NCBI RefSeq assembly: GCF_900476395.1
Contig: NZ_UIHB01000001.1
Location: 897,385 to 961,384 of the forward strand
Direction of reading: 5' to 3'
Length of the DNA stretch: 64,000 bases
DNA from: Xanthomonas euroxanthea
Lineage (GTDB): Bacteria > Pseudomonadota > Gammaproteobacteria > Xanthomonadales > Xanthomonadaceae
Shown: one piece after another, positions 7,064 through 16,009 of the stretch
How the letters are laid out: every line of letters starts with the position of its first letter
How positions within the stretch are numbered: the stretch's first letter is position 1
The notes under the pieces: generated by a model
Told to the model about the DNA's origin: nothing
What the model saw: the letters and a program-made list of their open reading frames with translations, nothing else
Databases searched by the model: none
Translations under genes and position numbers: made by a program

Positions 7064-9958
7064 ATGCGCAGGCGTGAGTTCCTTGCCGGCAGCGTCTGCG
7101 CCTCGTCGCTGCTAGGCGTGCCGGTGTTGCTGCCAGGCGCAGCGAGCGCCGCAACGACGCGCCTTGGTAGCGGCGACACGGCGCGTCCCGCACCACCGCC
7201 AGCGGGCATGGATGACGGCGGCCAATGGCTGGATCTGGACGAAGGTTGGCGCTTCCATGCCGGCGATCTGGCGTTGCCGCGCCTGCTTGCGCAAGACGAG
7301 ACCTACGACAACGCCAAGGCCGGCCGCGCCTGGGGGGCGGCGGCACCGGACTTCGACGACACCGGCTGGCGGCAACTGCAATTGCCGCACGACTTCGTGG
7401 TGGAGCAGGCGGTGCGCGCCGACGCCAATATCGCGCAGGGGTATCGCCCGCGCGGGATTGCCTGGTACCGACGCACGCTGCGGCTGGACGAGTCCCTGCG
7501 CGGCCAGGCGGTGGAGCTGCGTCTGGACGGCATTGCCAGCCATGCCACCGTGTGGGTCAACGGCATGCTGATGGCGCGCAGCTGGAGCGGCTACACCGGG
7601 CTGGTCATCGACCTCACGCCGGTCGCGCGCTACGGCAATGCCTTGAACAGCATTGCCATCCGCGTCGATGCCGAGGCCATGGATGGCTGGTGGTACGAGG
7701 GCGGCGGCATCTACCGGCACACCTGGCTGGTGCTGCGTGCGCCCTTGCATATCGCCGGCGACGGCCTGGCGGCGGTGCCGCGCGAAGGCGCTGGCGATCT
7801 CTGGCAGCTGCCGGTGCAGCTGGACCTGGTCAACAGCGGTGAACAGCCTGCCGAGGCGTGGGTGGATGTGGCGCTGCGCGACCCGAACGGTGCTGTCGTG
7901 GCGAGTGGCCAGACGCAACTGCGCGTGGCTGCATTCGGCACCGCGCAGGCGACGGTTAGCGTCGCGGTGGCGCAACCGCAGCGCTGGAGCGTGGACACGC
8001 CGGTGCTGTATCGCGTGCAGGCCAGCGTGCGTGGCGCAGACGGCCGCAGCGACCGTGCCGGGTGCGAAATCGGCTTTCGCAGCCTGCGCTTCGATGCCGA
8101 CCACGGCTTCTTCCTCAATGGCCGCCCGCTCAAGATCAAGGGCGTCTGCCTGCATCAGGACCATGCCGGCGTCGGTGTGGCGCTGCCCGATGCCTTGCAC
8201 GCGTTTCGCCTGCAGCGCCTGAAAGCGATGGGTTGCAATGCCATCCGCCTGCATCATGCGGTGGCACCGGAACTGCTGCAGGCCTGCGACCGGCTCGGCA
8301 TGCTGGTGATGGCCGAGAACCGGCTGTTCAATCCCGCACCCGAGTATGTGGCGCTGCTGCGCAGCATGGTGCGGCGCCAGCGCAACCATCCCAGTGTGTT
8401 CCTGTGGTCGCTGCTCAACGAAGAGCCGCTGCAGGGCACCGCCACCGGCTACGCCATCATCGCGCGCGCCGCCAGCGCGGTGCGTGCGCTCGACGACAGC
8501 CGTCCGATCACTGCCGGCATGAACGACGGCATGTTCGCCACCCGCGGCGCGGCCGATGTAGTGGACGTGCTCGGCTTCAACTACCGCCAGTCCAACTACG
8601 ACCGCGTGCATGCCGCGCGGCCACGCACGCCGATGCTGTCCAGCGAGGACACCAGTGCATTCCAGACGCGCGGGGCGTGGTTCACCGACCTGGATGCGCA
8701 TGTGGTGGCCGAAGACGACAGCCTGGCCGCGGACTGGGGCAACACCCATCGCCGCGCCTGGCAGCTGATTGCCGAACGCCCGTTCGTCGCCGGCAGCTTC
8801 GTGTGGACCGGCTTCGATTATCGCGGCGAACCCACCCCGTTCGAATGGCCGTCGGTGGGGTCGTTCTTCGGCATCATGGACCAATGCGGATTTGCCAAGG
8901 GTGCGTATTGGTTGCGCCGCGCGTTGTGGATCGACGATGCGCCGGTGCTGCACCTGTTGCCGCACTGGAACTGGCCCGGCCGCGAAGGCCAGCCGATCAA
9001 GGTGATGGCGTTCTGCAATGCCGCGCAGGTGGAGCTGTGGCTCAACGGCCGCTCGCTGGGGAAGCAGGTGGTGGATCGGGCGCAGCTGAATCTGTGGCAG
9101 GTGGACTATGCGCCGGGCGTACTCGAAGCGGTGGCCTGGCGCGATGGCCGCGAGGTGGCGCGAACGCGGGTGGAAACCACCGGCGCGGCGGTCGCGCTGC
9201 GGCTCACGCCGGACCGCACCCGGCTACGCGGCGATGGCCGCGATGCGCAACCGGTGACCCTGGAAGCGCTGGATACGCAAGGCCGCCACGTGCCCGATTG
9301 CAATGCACCACTGACGCTGCAGATCAGCGGTGGCCGCTTGCTGGGTGTCGGCAATGGCGACCCGAATGCGCATACGCCCGATCAGGGCATGCAAGTGGCC
9401 TTGTTCAACGGGTTGGCGCAGGCAATCGTGCAGGCCGGGCGTGGCGCAGGCGTGTTACGGCTGCAGGCGCGCAGCGCAGGCTTGCGCGATGCGGTGCTCG
9501 AGATCGCGTGCGCGGCCGTGCCGCTGCCAGCCACGGTGCCGATCGTGGCGCCGGCGATGGTGGTCGAAAGCTGGCGCCACACCGCCGCCTTCGCGCAGCC
9601 GCCGGCGCCGGATCTGCCGCGCCGCCCCAATGACAACAACAGCTGGAGCAATACGCTGCCCGGTACGCTGGAAACCGCACCCGAACGCGCCGGCTACGTG
9701 CTGTACCGCACCGAGTTCACGCCGTGGCAGGGTGTGCAGACCCACGGCGGCATGCTTGACCTGGGTCGTCTCAGCGGGCCGGTACAGGTATTTCTGGATG
9801 GCCGTGCAGTTGCCCAGGCACCTGCCGGCACGCCGATTCACGTGACGCTTGCACCCGCGACCGGCGCGCGCACGCTGGCGGTGATCCTGCAGGTCGCTGC
9901 CGATCAGCCGTTTGGATTCCACGACGTCGTCACCGTGCACTACCGGAACTCGCCATGA
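7064..9958 (+). CDS. Tat-exported GH2-family glycoside hydrolase (beta-galactosidase-like)
   Basis: 964 residues. The N terminus MRRREFLAGSVCAS has a twin-arginine motif before a hydrophobic segment, so export through Tat is likely. The GH2 layout is clear: jelly-roll sugar-binding domain (DFDDTGWRQLQLPHDF, RGIAWYRRTL), immunoglobulin-like domain, TIM barrel with the acid/base Glu in SLLNEEP (E453) and a nucleophile Glu in SSEDTS (E528), and C-terminal immunoglobulin-like domains. The WTGFDYRGEP/FGIMDQCGF part resembles beta-galactosidases of the GalB type, but GH2 also holds glucuronidases, mannosidases and glucosaminidases, so the substrate is open. It is translationally coupled to the GH89 gene (ATGA overlap at 9955). 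Confidence 0.85.
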   Translation: MRRREFLAGSVCASSLLGVPVLLPGAASAATTRLGSGDTARPAPPPAGMDDGGQWLDLDEGWRFHAGDLALPRLLAQDETYDNAKAGRAWGAAAPDFDDTGWRQLQLPHDFVVEQAVRADANIAQGYRPRGIAWYRRTLRLDESLRGQAVELRLDGIASHATVWVNGMLMARSWSGYTGLVIDLTPVARYGNALNSIAIRVDAEAMDGWWYEGGGIYRHTWLVLRAPLHIAGDGLAAVPREGAGDLWQLPVQLDLVNSGEQPAEAWVDVALRDPNGAVVASGQTQLRVAAFGTAQATVSVAVAQPQRWSVDTPVLYRVQASVRGADGRSDRAGCEIGFRSLRFDADHGFFLNGRPLKIKGVCLHQDHAGVGVALPDALHAFRLQRLKAMGCNAIRLHHAVAPELLQACDRLGMLVMAENRLFNPAPEYVALLRSMVRRQRNHPSVFLWSLLNEEPLQGTATGYAIIARAASAVRALDDSRPITAGMNDGMFATRGAADVVDVLGFNYRQSNYDRVHAARPRTPMLSSEDTSAFQTRGAWFTDLDAHVVAEDDSLAADWGNTHRRAWQLIAERPFVAGSFVWTGFDYRGEPTPFEWPSVGSFFGIMDQCGFAKGAYWLRRALWIDDAPVLHLLPHWNWPGREGQPIKVMAFCNAAQVELWLNGRSLGKQVVDRAQLNLWQVDYAPGVLEAVAWRDGREVARTRVETTGAAVALRLTPDRTRLRGDGRDAQPVTLEALDTQGRHVPDCNAPLTLQISGGRLLGVGNGDPNAHTPDQGMQVALFNGLAQAIVQAGRGAGVLRLQARSAGLRDAVLEIACAAVPLPATVPIVAPAMVVESWRHTAAFAQPPAPDLPRRPNDNNSWSNTLPGTLETAPERAGYVLYRTEFTPWQGVQTHGGMLDLGRLSGPVQVFLDGRAVAQAPAGTPIHVTLAPATGARTLAVILQVAADQPFGFHDVVTVHYRNSP

Positions 9959-12378
9959 TTGCTTCATCGTTTTTCCCCTCGTCGCCTGCGCGCCTGTTCG
10001 CCGGCGCCGTACTGGGCGCGTTGCTCGCCATTCCGCATCTGGTGCTGGCCGCACCGCCCGCGCAGGCGGTACTGCAACGCCTGATCGGCCCGCGCGCCGC
10101 TCAGTTCGAGATGACGACGGCGCCGCGTGGCGATGGCGCGGACTGGTACCGCATCGACGCCGGTGGCGATGCGGTGCGCATTGCCGGCTCCTCGCAGGTG
10201 GCCTTGGCGCGTGGCGCCTATGCCTATCTCGGCCAGGCCGGTGCGGTCTCGATGAGTTGGGAGGGCGACCGCGTGGCGCTGCCGGCGCAATGGCCGGCCT
10301 ACCGCAGCGGCCAGGTGCGCACGCCGTTTGCCCACCGCGCCTATCTCAACACCTGCACCTACGGCTACACCACGCCGTTCTGGGACTGGCCGCGCTGGCA
10401 GCGCGAGATCGACTGGATGGCGCTGCACGGCATCGACATGCCGCTGGCGATGGAAGGGCAGGAGGCGATTTGGCAGGCGCTGTGGCGCGAGTTCGGCGTG
10501 GGCGATGACGCGCTGGCGGAGTATTTCTCCGGCCCCGCGTTCACCCCATGGCAGCGCATGGGCAATATCGAAGGCTATCGCGCACCGTTGCCGCAGCACT
10601 GGATCGACAGCAAGCGCGTGCTGCAGACGCAGATCCTCACCCGCATGCGCGAGCTGGGCATGCAGCCGGTGCTGCCGGCGTTTGCCGGCTACGTGCCCAA
10701 GGCATTCGCGCAGGCGCATCCCAACGCGCGCATCTACCGCATGCGTGCCTGGGAAGGCTTCCACGAAACCTATTGGCTGGATCCGCGTGATCCCTTGTTT
10801 GCCCAGGTCGCGCGGCGGTTCCTGGAGCTGTACACGCAGGCCTATGGCGCAGGCGAGTTCTATCTGGCCGACGCCTTCAACGAGATGCTGCCGCCGGTGG
10901 CCGACGACGGCAGCGACGTGGCCGCCGCCAGGTACGGCGACAGCATCGCCAACTCCGACGCTGCACGTGCCAAGGCCGTGCCGCCAGCGCAACGCGACGC
11001 ACGCCTGGCCGAGTACGGGCAGGCGTTGTATCGCTCGATCGCGCAGGTCAACCCGCAGGCCACCTGGGTGATGCAGGGCTGGCTGTTCGGTGCCGACAGA
11101 GCGTTCTGGCAACCGCAGGCGATCGCCGCGTTTCTCGGCAAGGTGCCCGACGCGCGGTTGATGGTGCTGGACATCGGCAACGACCGCTATCCCGGCACCT
11201 GGAAGGCTTCGCAGGCCTTCGACAACAAGCAGTGGATCTACGGCTACGTGCACAACTATGGCGCCAGCAATCCGCTGTATGGCGATTTCGCGTTCTATCG
11301 GCAGGATCTGCAGGCCTTGCTGGCCGATCCGGACAAGCGCAATCTGCGCGGCTTCGGTGTGTTCCCGGAAGGGCTGCACAGCAACTCGGTGGTCTACGAG
11401 TATCTCTATGCGCTGGCCTGGGAAGGACCGCGGCAGTCCTGGTCGCAATGGCTCGCGCAATACACCCGCGCGCGCTACGGCCGCAGCGATGCGGCCTTGC
11501 TGCAGGCCTGGTCGGATCTGGAAGCGGGCATCTACCAGACCCGCTACTGGTCGCCGCGCTGGTGGAACAAGCGTGCCGGCGCCTACCTGCTGTTCAAGCG
11601 TCCGACTGCCGACATCGTCGGCTTCGACGACCGCCCCGGCGACCCGCAACGCCTGCGCCGCGCCATCGATGCCTTGCTGCAGCAGGCCGGCCGCTATGCC
11701 GATGCACCGCTGTACCGCTATGACCTGATCGAAGACGCGCGGCACTACCTGAGCCTGCATGCCGACCGTCAATTGCAGGCGGTGGTGCAGGCCTACGACG
11801 CCGGCGAGTTCGCGCGTGGCGATGCGCTGCTGGCGCGCACCACGCAACTGGTGCAGGGGCTGGATGCACTGGTCGGCGGCCAGCATGAAACCCTGGCCGA
11901 CTGGACCGGCCAGGCCGCCGCGGCCGCCGGCAACGATGCCGCATTGCGTCGCGCCTATGTCGGCAATGCGCGTGCGCAGGTCAGCATCTGGGGCGGCGAC
12001 GGCAACCTGGCCGATTACGCGTCCAAGGCGTGGCAGGGCATGTACGCGGATTTCTATCTGCAGCGCTGGACACGCTTTCTGCGCGCGTATCGCGCCGCGC
12101 GCAAGGCCGGCACGCCGTTCGACGCAGCGGCGGTCAACACGCAGCTTGCAGCCTGGGAACGCCAATGGGCCGAGCAGGACGCGCTGCCGAAGCGACAGCC
12201 ACCGCGCGATCCCTTGGCCTTGCTGCGTACGTTGCTGGCGCAGGTGGATGCGCAGGATGGCGTGCAGAACGCAGCGGGAAGCGCCAGGCAAGACGCGACG
12301 CAAGGCTTCGACCAGGGCAACCTGCAAGAAATTGCGCACGGCGCCGCGCACAGCGCCACGCAAGGAACTGCGCAATGA
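9955..12378 (+). CDS. Secreted alpha-N-acetylglucosaminidase, GH89 (NAGLU family)
   Basis: 807 residues. A signal peptide (LFAGAVLGALLAIPHLVLAA) is followed by the NAGLU N-terminal, catalytic barrel and C-terminal helical domains. Family signatures are strong: HRAYLNTCTYGYTTPFWDWP, the block FYLADAFNEMLPP with the first catalytic Glu (E310) and FGVFPEGLHSNSVVYEYLY with the second region Glu (E472). GH89 enzymes remove terminal alpha-linked GlcNAc with retention; the human member degrades heparan sulfate. The last ~35 residues (ATQGFDQGNLQEIAHGAAHS) are a low-complexity Gln/Ala tail not typical of the family. The gene lies between GH2 and a HGSNAT-like acetyltransferase. Confidence 0.9.
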   Translation: MIASSFFPSSPARLFAGAVLGALLAIPHLVLAAPPAQAVLQRLIGPRAAQFEMTTAPRGDGADWYRIDAGGDAVRIAGSSQVALARGAYAYLGQAGAVSMSWEGDRVALPAQWPAYRSGQVRTPFAHRAYLNTCTYGYTTPFWDWPRWQREIDWMALHGIDMPLAMEGQEAIWQALWREFGVGDDALAEYFSGPAFTPWQRMGNIEGYRAPLPQHWIDSKRVLQTQILTRMRELGMQPVLPAFAGYVPKAFAQAHPNARIYRMRAWEGFHETYWLDPRDPLFAQVARRFLELYTQAYGAGEFYLADAFNEMLPPVADDGSDVAAARYGDSIANSDAARAKAVPPAQRDARLAEYGQALYRSIAQVNPQATWVMQGWLFGADRAFWQPQAIAAFLGKVPDARLMVLDIGNDRYPGTWKASQAFDNKQWIYGYVHNYGASNPLYGDFAFYRQDLQALLADPDKRNLRGFGVFPEGLHSNSVVYEYLYALAWEGPRQSWSQWLAQYTRARYGRSDAALLQAWSDLEAGIYQTRYWSPRWWNKRAGAYLLFKRPTADIVGFDDRPGDPQRLRRAIDALLQQAGRYADAPLYRYDLIEDARHYLSLHADRQLQAVVQAYDAGEFARGDALLARTTQLVQGLDALVGGQHETLADWTGQAAAAAGNDAALRRAYVGNARAQVSIWGGDGNLADYASKAWQGMYADFYLQRWTRFLRAYRAARKAGTPFDAAAVNTQLAAWERQWAEQDALPKRQPPRDPLALLRTLLAQVDAQDGVQNAAGSARQDATQGFDQGNLQEIAHGAAHSATQGTAQ

Positions 12379-12499
12379 ACAGATCCGCATTGCACCTGAT
12401 GCTCGTGCAGGAGCACGGTAGCGCCGATGCAAGGACGCAGGGCATAGGCAGCACCTATGCATGTCGTCCCCACCGGCAGTCACTGGGCAAGGAGCTGCG

Positions 12500-13666
12500 A
12501 TGAACGCACACCCATTCCCTGCTGCAGCTGGCACCGCAACCACACCGCCAACGCGCGAACGCTTCCTGTCGCTGGACGTGTTCCGCGGCCTGACCATCTT
12601 CCTGATGATCCTGGTCAACACCGCAGGACCCGGCGCGCAGCCATATGCACAGCTGACCCACGCGGCCTGGTTTGGCGTCACGCTGGCCGATCTGGTGTTT
12701 CCCTCGTTCCTGTTCGCCGTCGGCAGCGCAATGAGTTTTGCGTTGGCCACCCGCATGCCGCATTGCCAGTTCCTCGGCCGCGTGGGCAGGCGCGCCGCGC
12801 TGATCTTCTTATGCGGCGTGCTGATGTACTGGTTTCCGTTCTTCCGTCCGCAACCCGACGGTGGCTGGGCGTTCACGGCGGTCGATCAACTCCGCCTGAC
12901 CGGCGTGCTGCAGCGGATCGGCCTGTGTTATCTGCTCGCGGCGCTGCTGGTGCGCTATCTGCCGCCACGCGGTATCGCGCCGGTCTGCGTGGCGCTGCTG
13001 CTGGGCTACTGGGCAGCGCTGTATGCGTTCGGCCAGCCCGGCGCGGAGTTGAGTAAGACCGGCAATGCCGGGACCCGGCTGGATCTGTGGCTGTACGGGC
13101 GCGCGCATCTGTATCGCAAGGATGATGGCTTCGACCCCGAGGGCCTGCTCGGCACGCTGGCGGCCACGGTCAACGTGCTGGCCGGTTATCTGAGCGGGCG
13201 CTTCCTGCAGCGGCACGGCAAGACCGCTGCCGCCACGCGCAGCATGCTGCTGGCGGGCGCGGGGCTGGTGCTGCTGGCGCTGCTCTGGCACCCGGCCTGG
13301 CCGCTGTCGAAGAAGCTCTGGAGCGGGTCCTTCGTCGCCTGCACGGTGGGCCTGGATCTGCTGGCGCTGGGCGTGCTGGTCTACCTGCTGGAGCTGCGTG
13401 GCTGGACCGGCGGCAGCGGGTTTTTCACCGTGCTGGGGCGCAACCCGCTGGCGATCTATCTGTTCTCCGAATTGTTCGTGGTGGTGTTGCGGCTGCTGCC
13501 GGCCGGCAGCTCCGGCCTGGACCTGTACGCCTGGGCCGGCATCCGCGTGTTCCAGACCATCGCGCCGGGCCCCCTGGGGTCGCTGCTGTGCGCGCTGAGC
13601 TACACGCTGCTGTGCTGGGGCGTGGGCTGGTGGATGGACCGGCGGCGTTGGTACCTGCGGCTGTGA
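12500..13666 (+). CDS. nagX: NagX/HGSNAT-family membrane acyltransferase (COG4299, DUF5009)
   Basis: 388 residues with about ten hydrophobic helices. RERFLSLDVFRGLTIFLMI, then THAAWFGVTLADLVFPSFLF and LRLTGVLQRIGLCYLLAAL follow the pattern of human heparan-alpha-glucosaminide N-acetyltransferase, including the His in the HA(A/S)W motif (H54 here), which is the acetyl-accepting residue in HGSNAT. The human enzyme carries acetyl groups across the membrane onto terminal alpha-glucosamine so that NAGLU can remove it. NagX homologues are common in nag loci, and their role in bacteria is not settled. Start at 12500 follows an AAGGAG site at 12489. Confidence 0.82.
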   Translation: MNAHPFPAAAGTATTPPTRERFLSLDVFRGLTIFLMILVNTAGPGAQPYAQLTHAAWFGVTLADLVFPSFLFAVGSAMSFALATRMPHCQFLGRVGRRAALIFLCGVLMYWFPFFRPQPDGGWAFTAVDQLRLTGVLQRIGLCYLLAALLVRYLPPRGIAPVCVALLLGYWAALYAFGQPGAELSKTGNAGTRLDLWLYGRAHLYRKDDGFDPEGLLGTLAATVNVLAGYLSGRFLQRHGKTAAATRSMLLAGAGLVLLALLWHPAWPLSKKLWSGSFVACTVGLDLLALGVLVYLLELRGWTGGSGFFTVLGRNPLAIYLFSELFVVVLRLLPAGSSGLDLYAWAGIRVFQTIAPGPLGSLLCALSYTLLCWGVGWWMDRRRWYLRL

Positions 13667-13825
13667 CGGCATCGCCAGCCAGGCAATGGCGCAGCCACTG
13701 GGCGCCTGCACGCGCCGGTGACGGGAAGCGGGCGTCGACCACGGCGTCCAGTCAGCGGGCCGCGGGAACGCGGGTCAGCGCCTGCCGCGCTGCCGGGGCC
13801 GACTGCGGCTAATGCGCCGCAGGCA

Positions 13826-13849
13826 AATTGGTACTATATTGGACCTAAC
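13826..13849. promoter_or_regulatory. Candidate GntR (NagR) operator upstream of nagR
   Basis: AATTGGTACTATATTGGACC followed by TAA forms an imperfect inverted repeat (TTGGT ... ACCTAA), similar to HutC/DasR-type GlcNAc-regulator sites built on TGGT/ACCA half-sites. It lies about 30 bp before the nagR start, where autoregulation would be expected. The embedded TACTAT/TATATT could serve as a -10. Confidence 0.42.
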
Positions 13850-13877
13850 GAATCCAAGTCGGTCCGGAGGACAGGCA

Positions 13878-14645
13878 ATGGCCAAACCGAAAACCGAAGC
13901 CAGGACGGACACCGACCCCCGGATGGACGCGCTGACGCTGGATGCCTCCGCGCCGACGCCACTGTATCTGCAACTGGCGAGCAAGCTGGACGAGCAGATC
14001 CGCGGCGCGCAGTGGAAGGCCGGCGAGGCGCTGCCGGCCGAGCGCCAGCTGTGCGAGCGGCTGCAGATCTCGCGGGTGACCCTGCGCCAGGCGGTGGACG
14101 TGCTGGTCGAACAGGGTCTGGTCTCGCGTCGGCAGGGCGCCGGCACCTTCGTCACCACGCAGATCCAGCATCAGCTCAGCGGCCTGACCAGTTTCAGCGA
14201 GACGCTGCGCATCAAGGGCTACGAGCCCGGCACCCGCTGGCTGGAGCGGCGGCTGCGCCCGGCGCATGGCGAAGAGATCCTGCGCCTGGGGCTGTCGCCG
14301 GACGCGGCGGTGGCCTCGCTGACCCGCCTGCGCAGCGCCGACGAGCGCGTCATGGCCTACGAGCACGCAGTGCTGCCGCAACGCATCGTCGCCGACCCGC
14401 AGCAGATCGGCGATTCGCTCTACAGCTATCTGGATGCACAGGGCACCCCGGTGGTGCGCGCCCTGCAGTATTTCCGCGCGATCAATCTGCCTGCGCGGCT
14501 GGCCGAGCACCTGCGCATGAAGACCGGCGAGGCGATCCTGCACGTGGTGCGCGTGGGCTATGCGCGCGACGGCAGTGCGATCGAATTGACCGACACCTAT
14601 TGCCACAACGATTTCTACGATTTCGTCGCCGAACTGCGTCGCTGA
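13878..14645 (+). CDS. nagR: GntR/HutC-family regulator of the GlcNAc regulon
   Basis: 255 residues. The winged helix-turn-helix comes first (PLYLQLASKLDEQIRGAQWK, LPAERQLCERLQISRVTLRQ, GLVSRRQGAGTFV), then a UTRA effector domain (LSGLTSFSETLRIKGYEPGT). This architecture is shared by NagR/YvoA/DasR, which bind amino-sugar phosphates. It stands directly before nagP and is followed by the rest of the pathway, so control of GlcNAc use is the natural role. The start at 13878 has GGAGG at 13865. An upstream in-frame ATG at 13812 would add residues not seen in the fold and would run through the operator. Confidence 0.88.
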   Translation: MAKPKTEARTDTDPRMDALTLDASAPTPLYLQLASKLDEQIRGAQWKAGEALPAERQLCERLQISRVTLRQAVDVLVEQGLVSRRQGAGTFVTTQIQHQLSGLTSFSETLRIKGYEPGTRWLERRLRPAHGEEILRLGLSPDAAVASLTRLRSADERVMAYEHAVLPQRIVADPQQIGDSLYSYLDAQGTPVVRALQYFRAINLPARLAEHLRMKTGEAILHVVRVGYARDGSAIELTDTYCHNDFYDFVAELRR

Positions 14646-14691
14646 TCCAGCGCGGCGCCCCCCAACCGACAACTCAAGAGCCCGCCGATCC

Positions 14692-15969
14692 ATGACTACC
14701 GCCAGGCCCGCAAATCCCGTTGTCTCGATCGCCATCGTCGGCGTGCTGTTCTTCATCATCGGCTTCTTCACCTGGATCAACGGGCCGCTGATCACCTTCG
14801 TGCGGCTGGCGTTCGACCTCAACGAGGTCAATGCCTTCCTGGTGCTGATGGTGTTCTACCTGTCGTACTTCTTCCTGGCGCTGCCGGCGTCGTGGATCCT
14901 CAAGCGCACCGGCATGAAGAAGGGGCTGGCGCTGAGCCTGGTGGTGATGGCGGTGGGCGCGGCCGGCTTTGGCCAGTTCGCCACCCAGCGCTGGTATCCG
15001 GGCGCCTTGGGCGGCCTGTTCGTGATCGGCAGCGGCCTGGCGCTGCTGCAGACGGCGATCAATCCGTACATCAGCATCCTCGGGCCGATCGAAAGCGCGG
15101 CGCGGCGGATCGCGCTGATGGGTATCTGCAACAAGATCGCCGGCATCCTGGCGCCGATCCTGATCGGTTCGCTGGTGCTGCACGGCATCGGCGATCTGTC
15201 TGCACAGGTGGCCAGCGCCGATGCCGGCACCAAGGAACAACTGCTCACCGCCTTCGCCGCCAAGATCCACGCACCGTATCTGGTGATGTCCGGCGTGCTG
15301 CTGTTGCTGGCGATCGGCGTGCTGTTCTCGCCACTGCCGGAGCTGCGGGCCTCCGAAGCCAATGCCACGCCCGGCAGCGCGGCCGGCGTGCAGAAGTCCA
15401 GCATCTTCCAGTTCCCGCATCTGTGGCTGGGCGTGCTGTGCCTGTTCGTCTATGTGGGCGTGGAAGTGATGGCCGGCGATGCGATCGGCACCTACGGCCA
15501 CGGTTTCGATCTGCCGCTGGACAGCACCAAGATCTTCACCTCCTACACGCTGGGCGCGATGCTGCTGGGCTATCTGGCCGGCCTGGTGCTGATCCCGCGG
15601 GTGATCTCGCAGGCGCGCTACCTCAGCGTGTCGGCGGTGCTGGGCGTGCTGTTCTCGCTGGGCGCGCTGCTGACCCACGGCTATGTGTCGGTGGGCTTCG
15701 TGGCCGCGCTCGGTTTCGCCAACGCGATGATGTGGCCGGCAATCTTTCCGCTGGCCATTCGCGGGCTTGGCCGCTTCACCGAGATCGGCTCGGCACTGCT
15801 GGTCATGGGCATTGCCGGCGGCGCGATCATTCCGCAGCTGTTTGCCATTCTCAAACAGCACTACGACTTCCAGGTCGTGTTCGCTGCGCTGATGGTGCCG
15901 TGCTATCTGTACATCCTGTTCTATTCGCTGCGCGGTTACCGTGTGGGCCTGCCGGCCCAGGCCAAGTGA
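14692..15969 (+). CDS. nagP: N-acetylglucosamine MFS permease
   Basis: 425 residues, 12 predicted membrane segments. The N terminus IAIVGVLFFIIGFFTWINGPL and the FYLSYFFLALPASWILKRTGMKKGL loop are characteristic of the fucose/glucose-galactose/GlcNAc branch (FHS) of the major facilitator family, in which NagP lies. It would carry GlcNAc across the inner membrane without phosphorylation, so a separate kinase is needed. It sits 46 bp after nagR and 40 bp before nagQ. Confidence 0.87.
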   Translation: MTTARPANPVVSIAIVGVLFFIIGFFTWINGPLITFVRLAFDLNEVNAFLVLMVFYLSYFFLALPASWILKRTGMKKGLALSLVVMAVGAAGFGQFATQRWYPGALGGLFVIGSGLALLQTAINPYISILGPIESAARRIALMGICNKIAGILAPILIGSLVLHGIGDLSAQVASADAGTKEQLLTAFAAKIHAPYLVMSGVLLLLAIGVLFSPLPELRASEANATPGSAAGVQKSSIFQFPHLWLGVLCLFVYVGVEVMAGDAIGTYGHGFDLPLDSTKIFTSYTLGAMLLGYLAGLVLIPRVISQARYLSVSAVLGVLFSLGALLTHGYVSVGFVAALGFANAMMWPAIFPLAIRGLGRFTEIGSALLVMGIAGGAIIPQLFAILKQHYDFQVVFAALMVPCYLYILFYSLRGYRVGLPAQAK

Positions 15970-16009
15970 ACCGGGCGGCATGATGCGTTCCGACGAACAA
16001 GGTACACCC

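Noticed and set aside
9964-12876. 970-codon open frame on the minus strand opposite the GH89 gene
   Set aside because: Antisense artefact of strong GC bias at third positions. The plus-strand protein has catalytic motifs.
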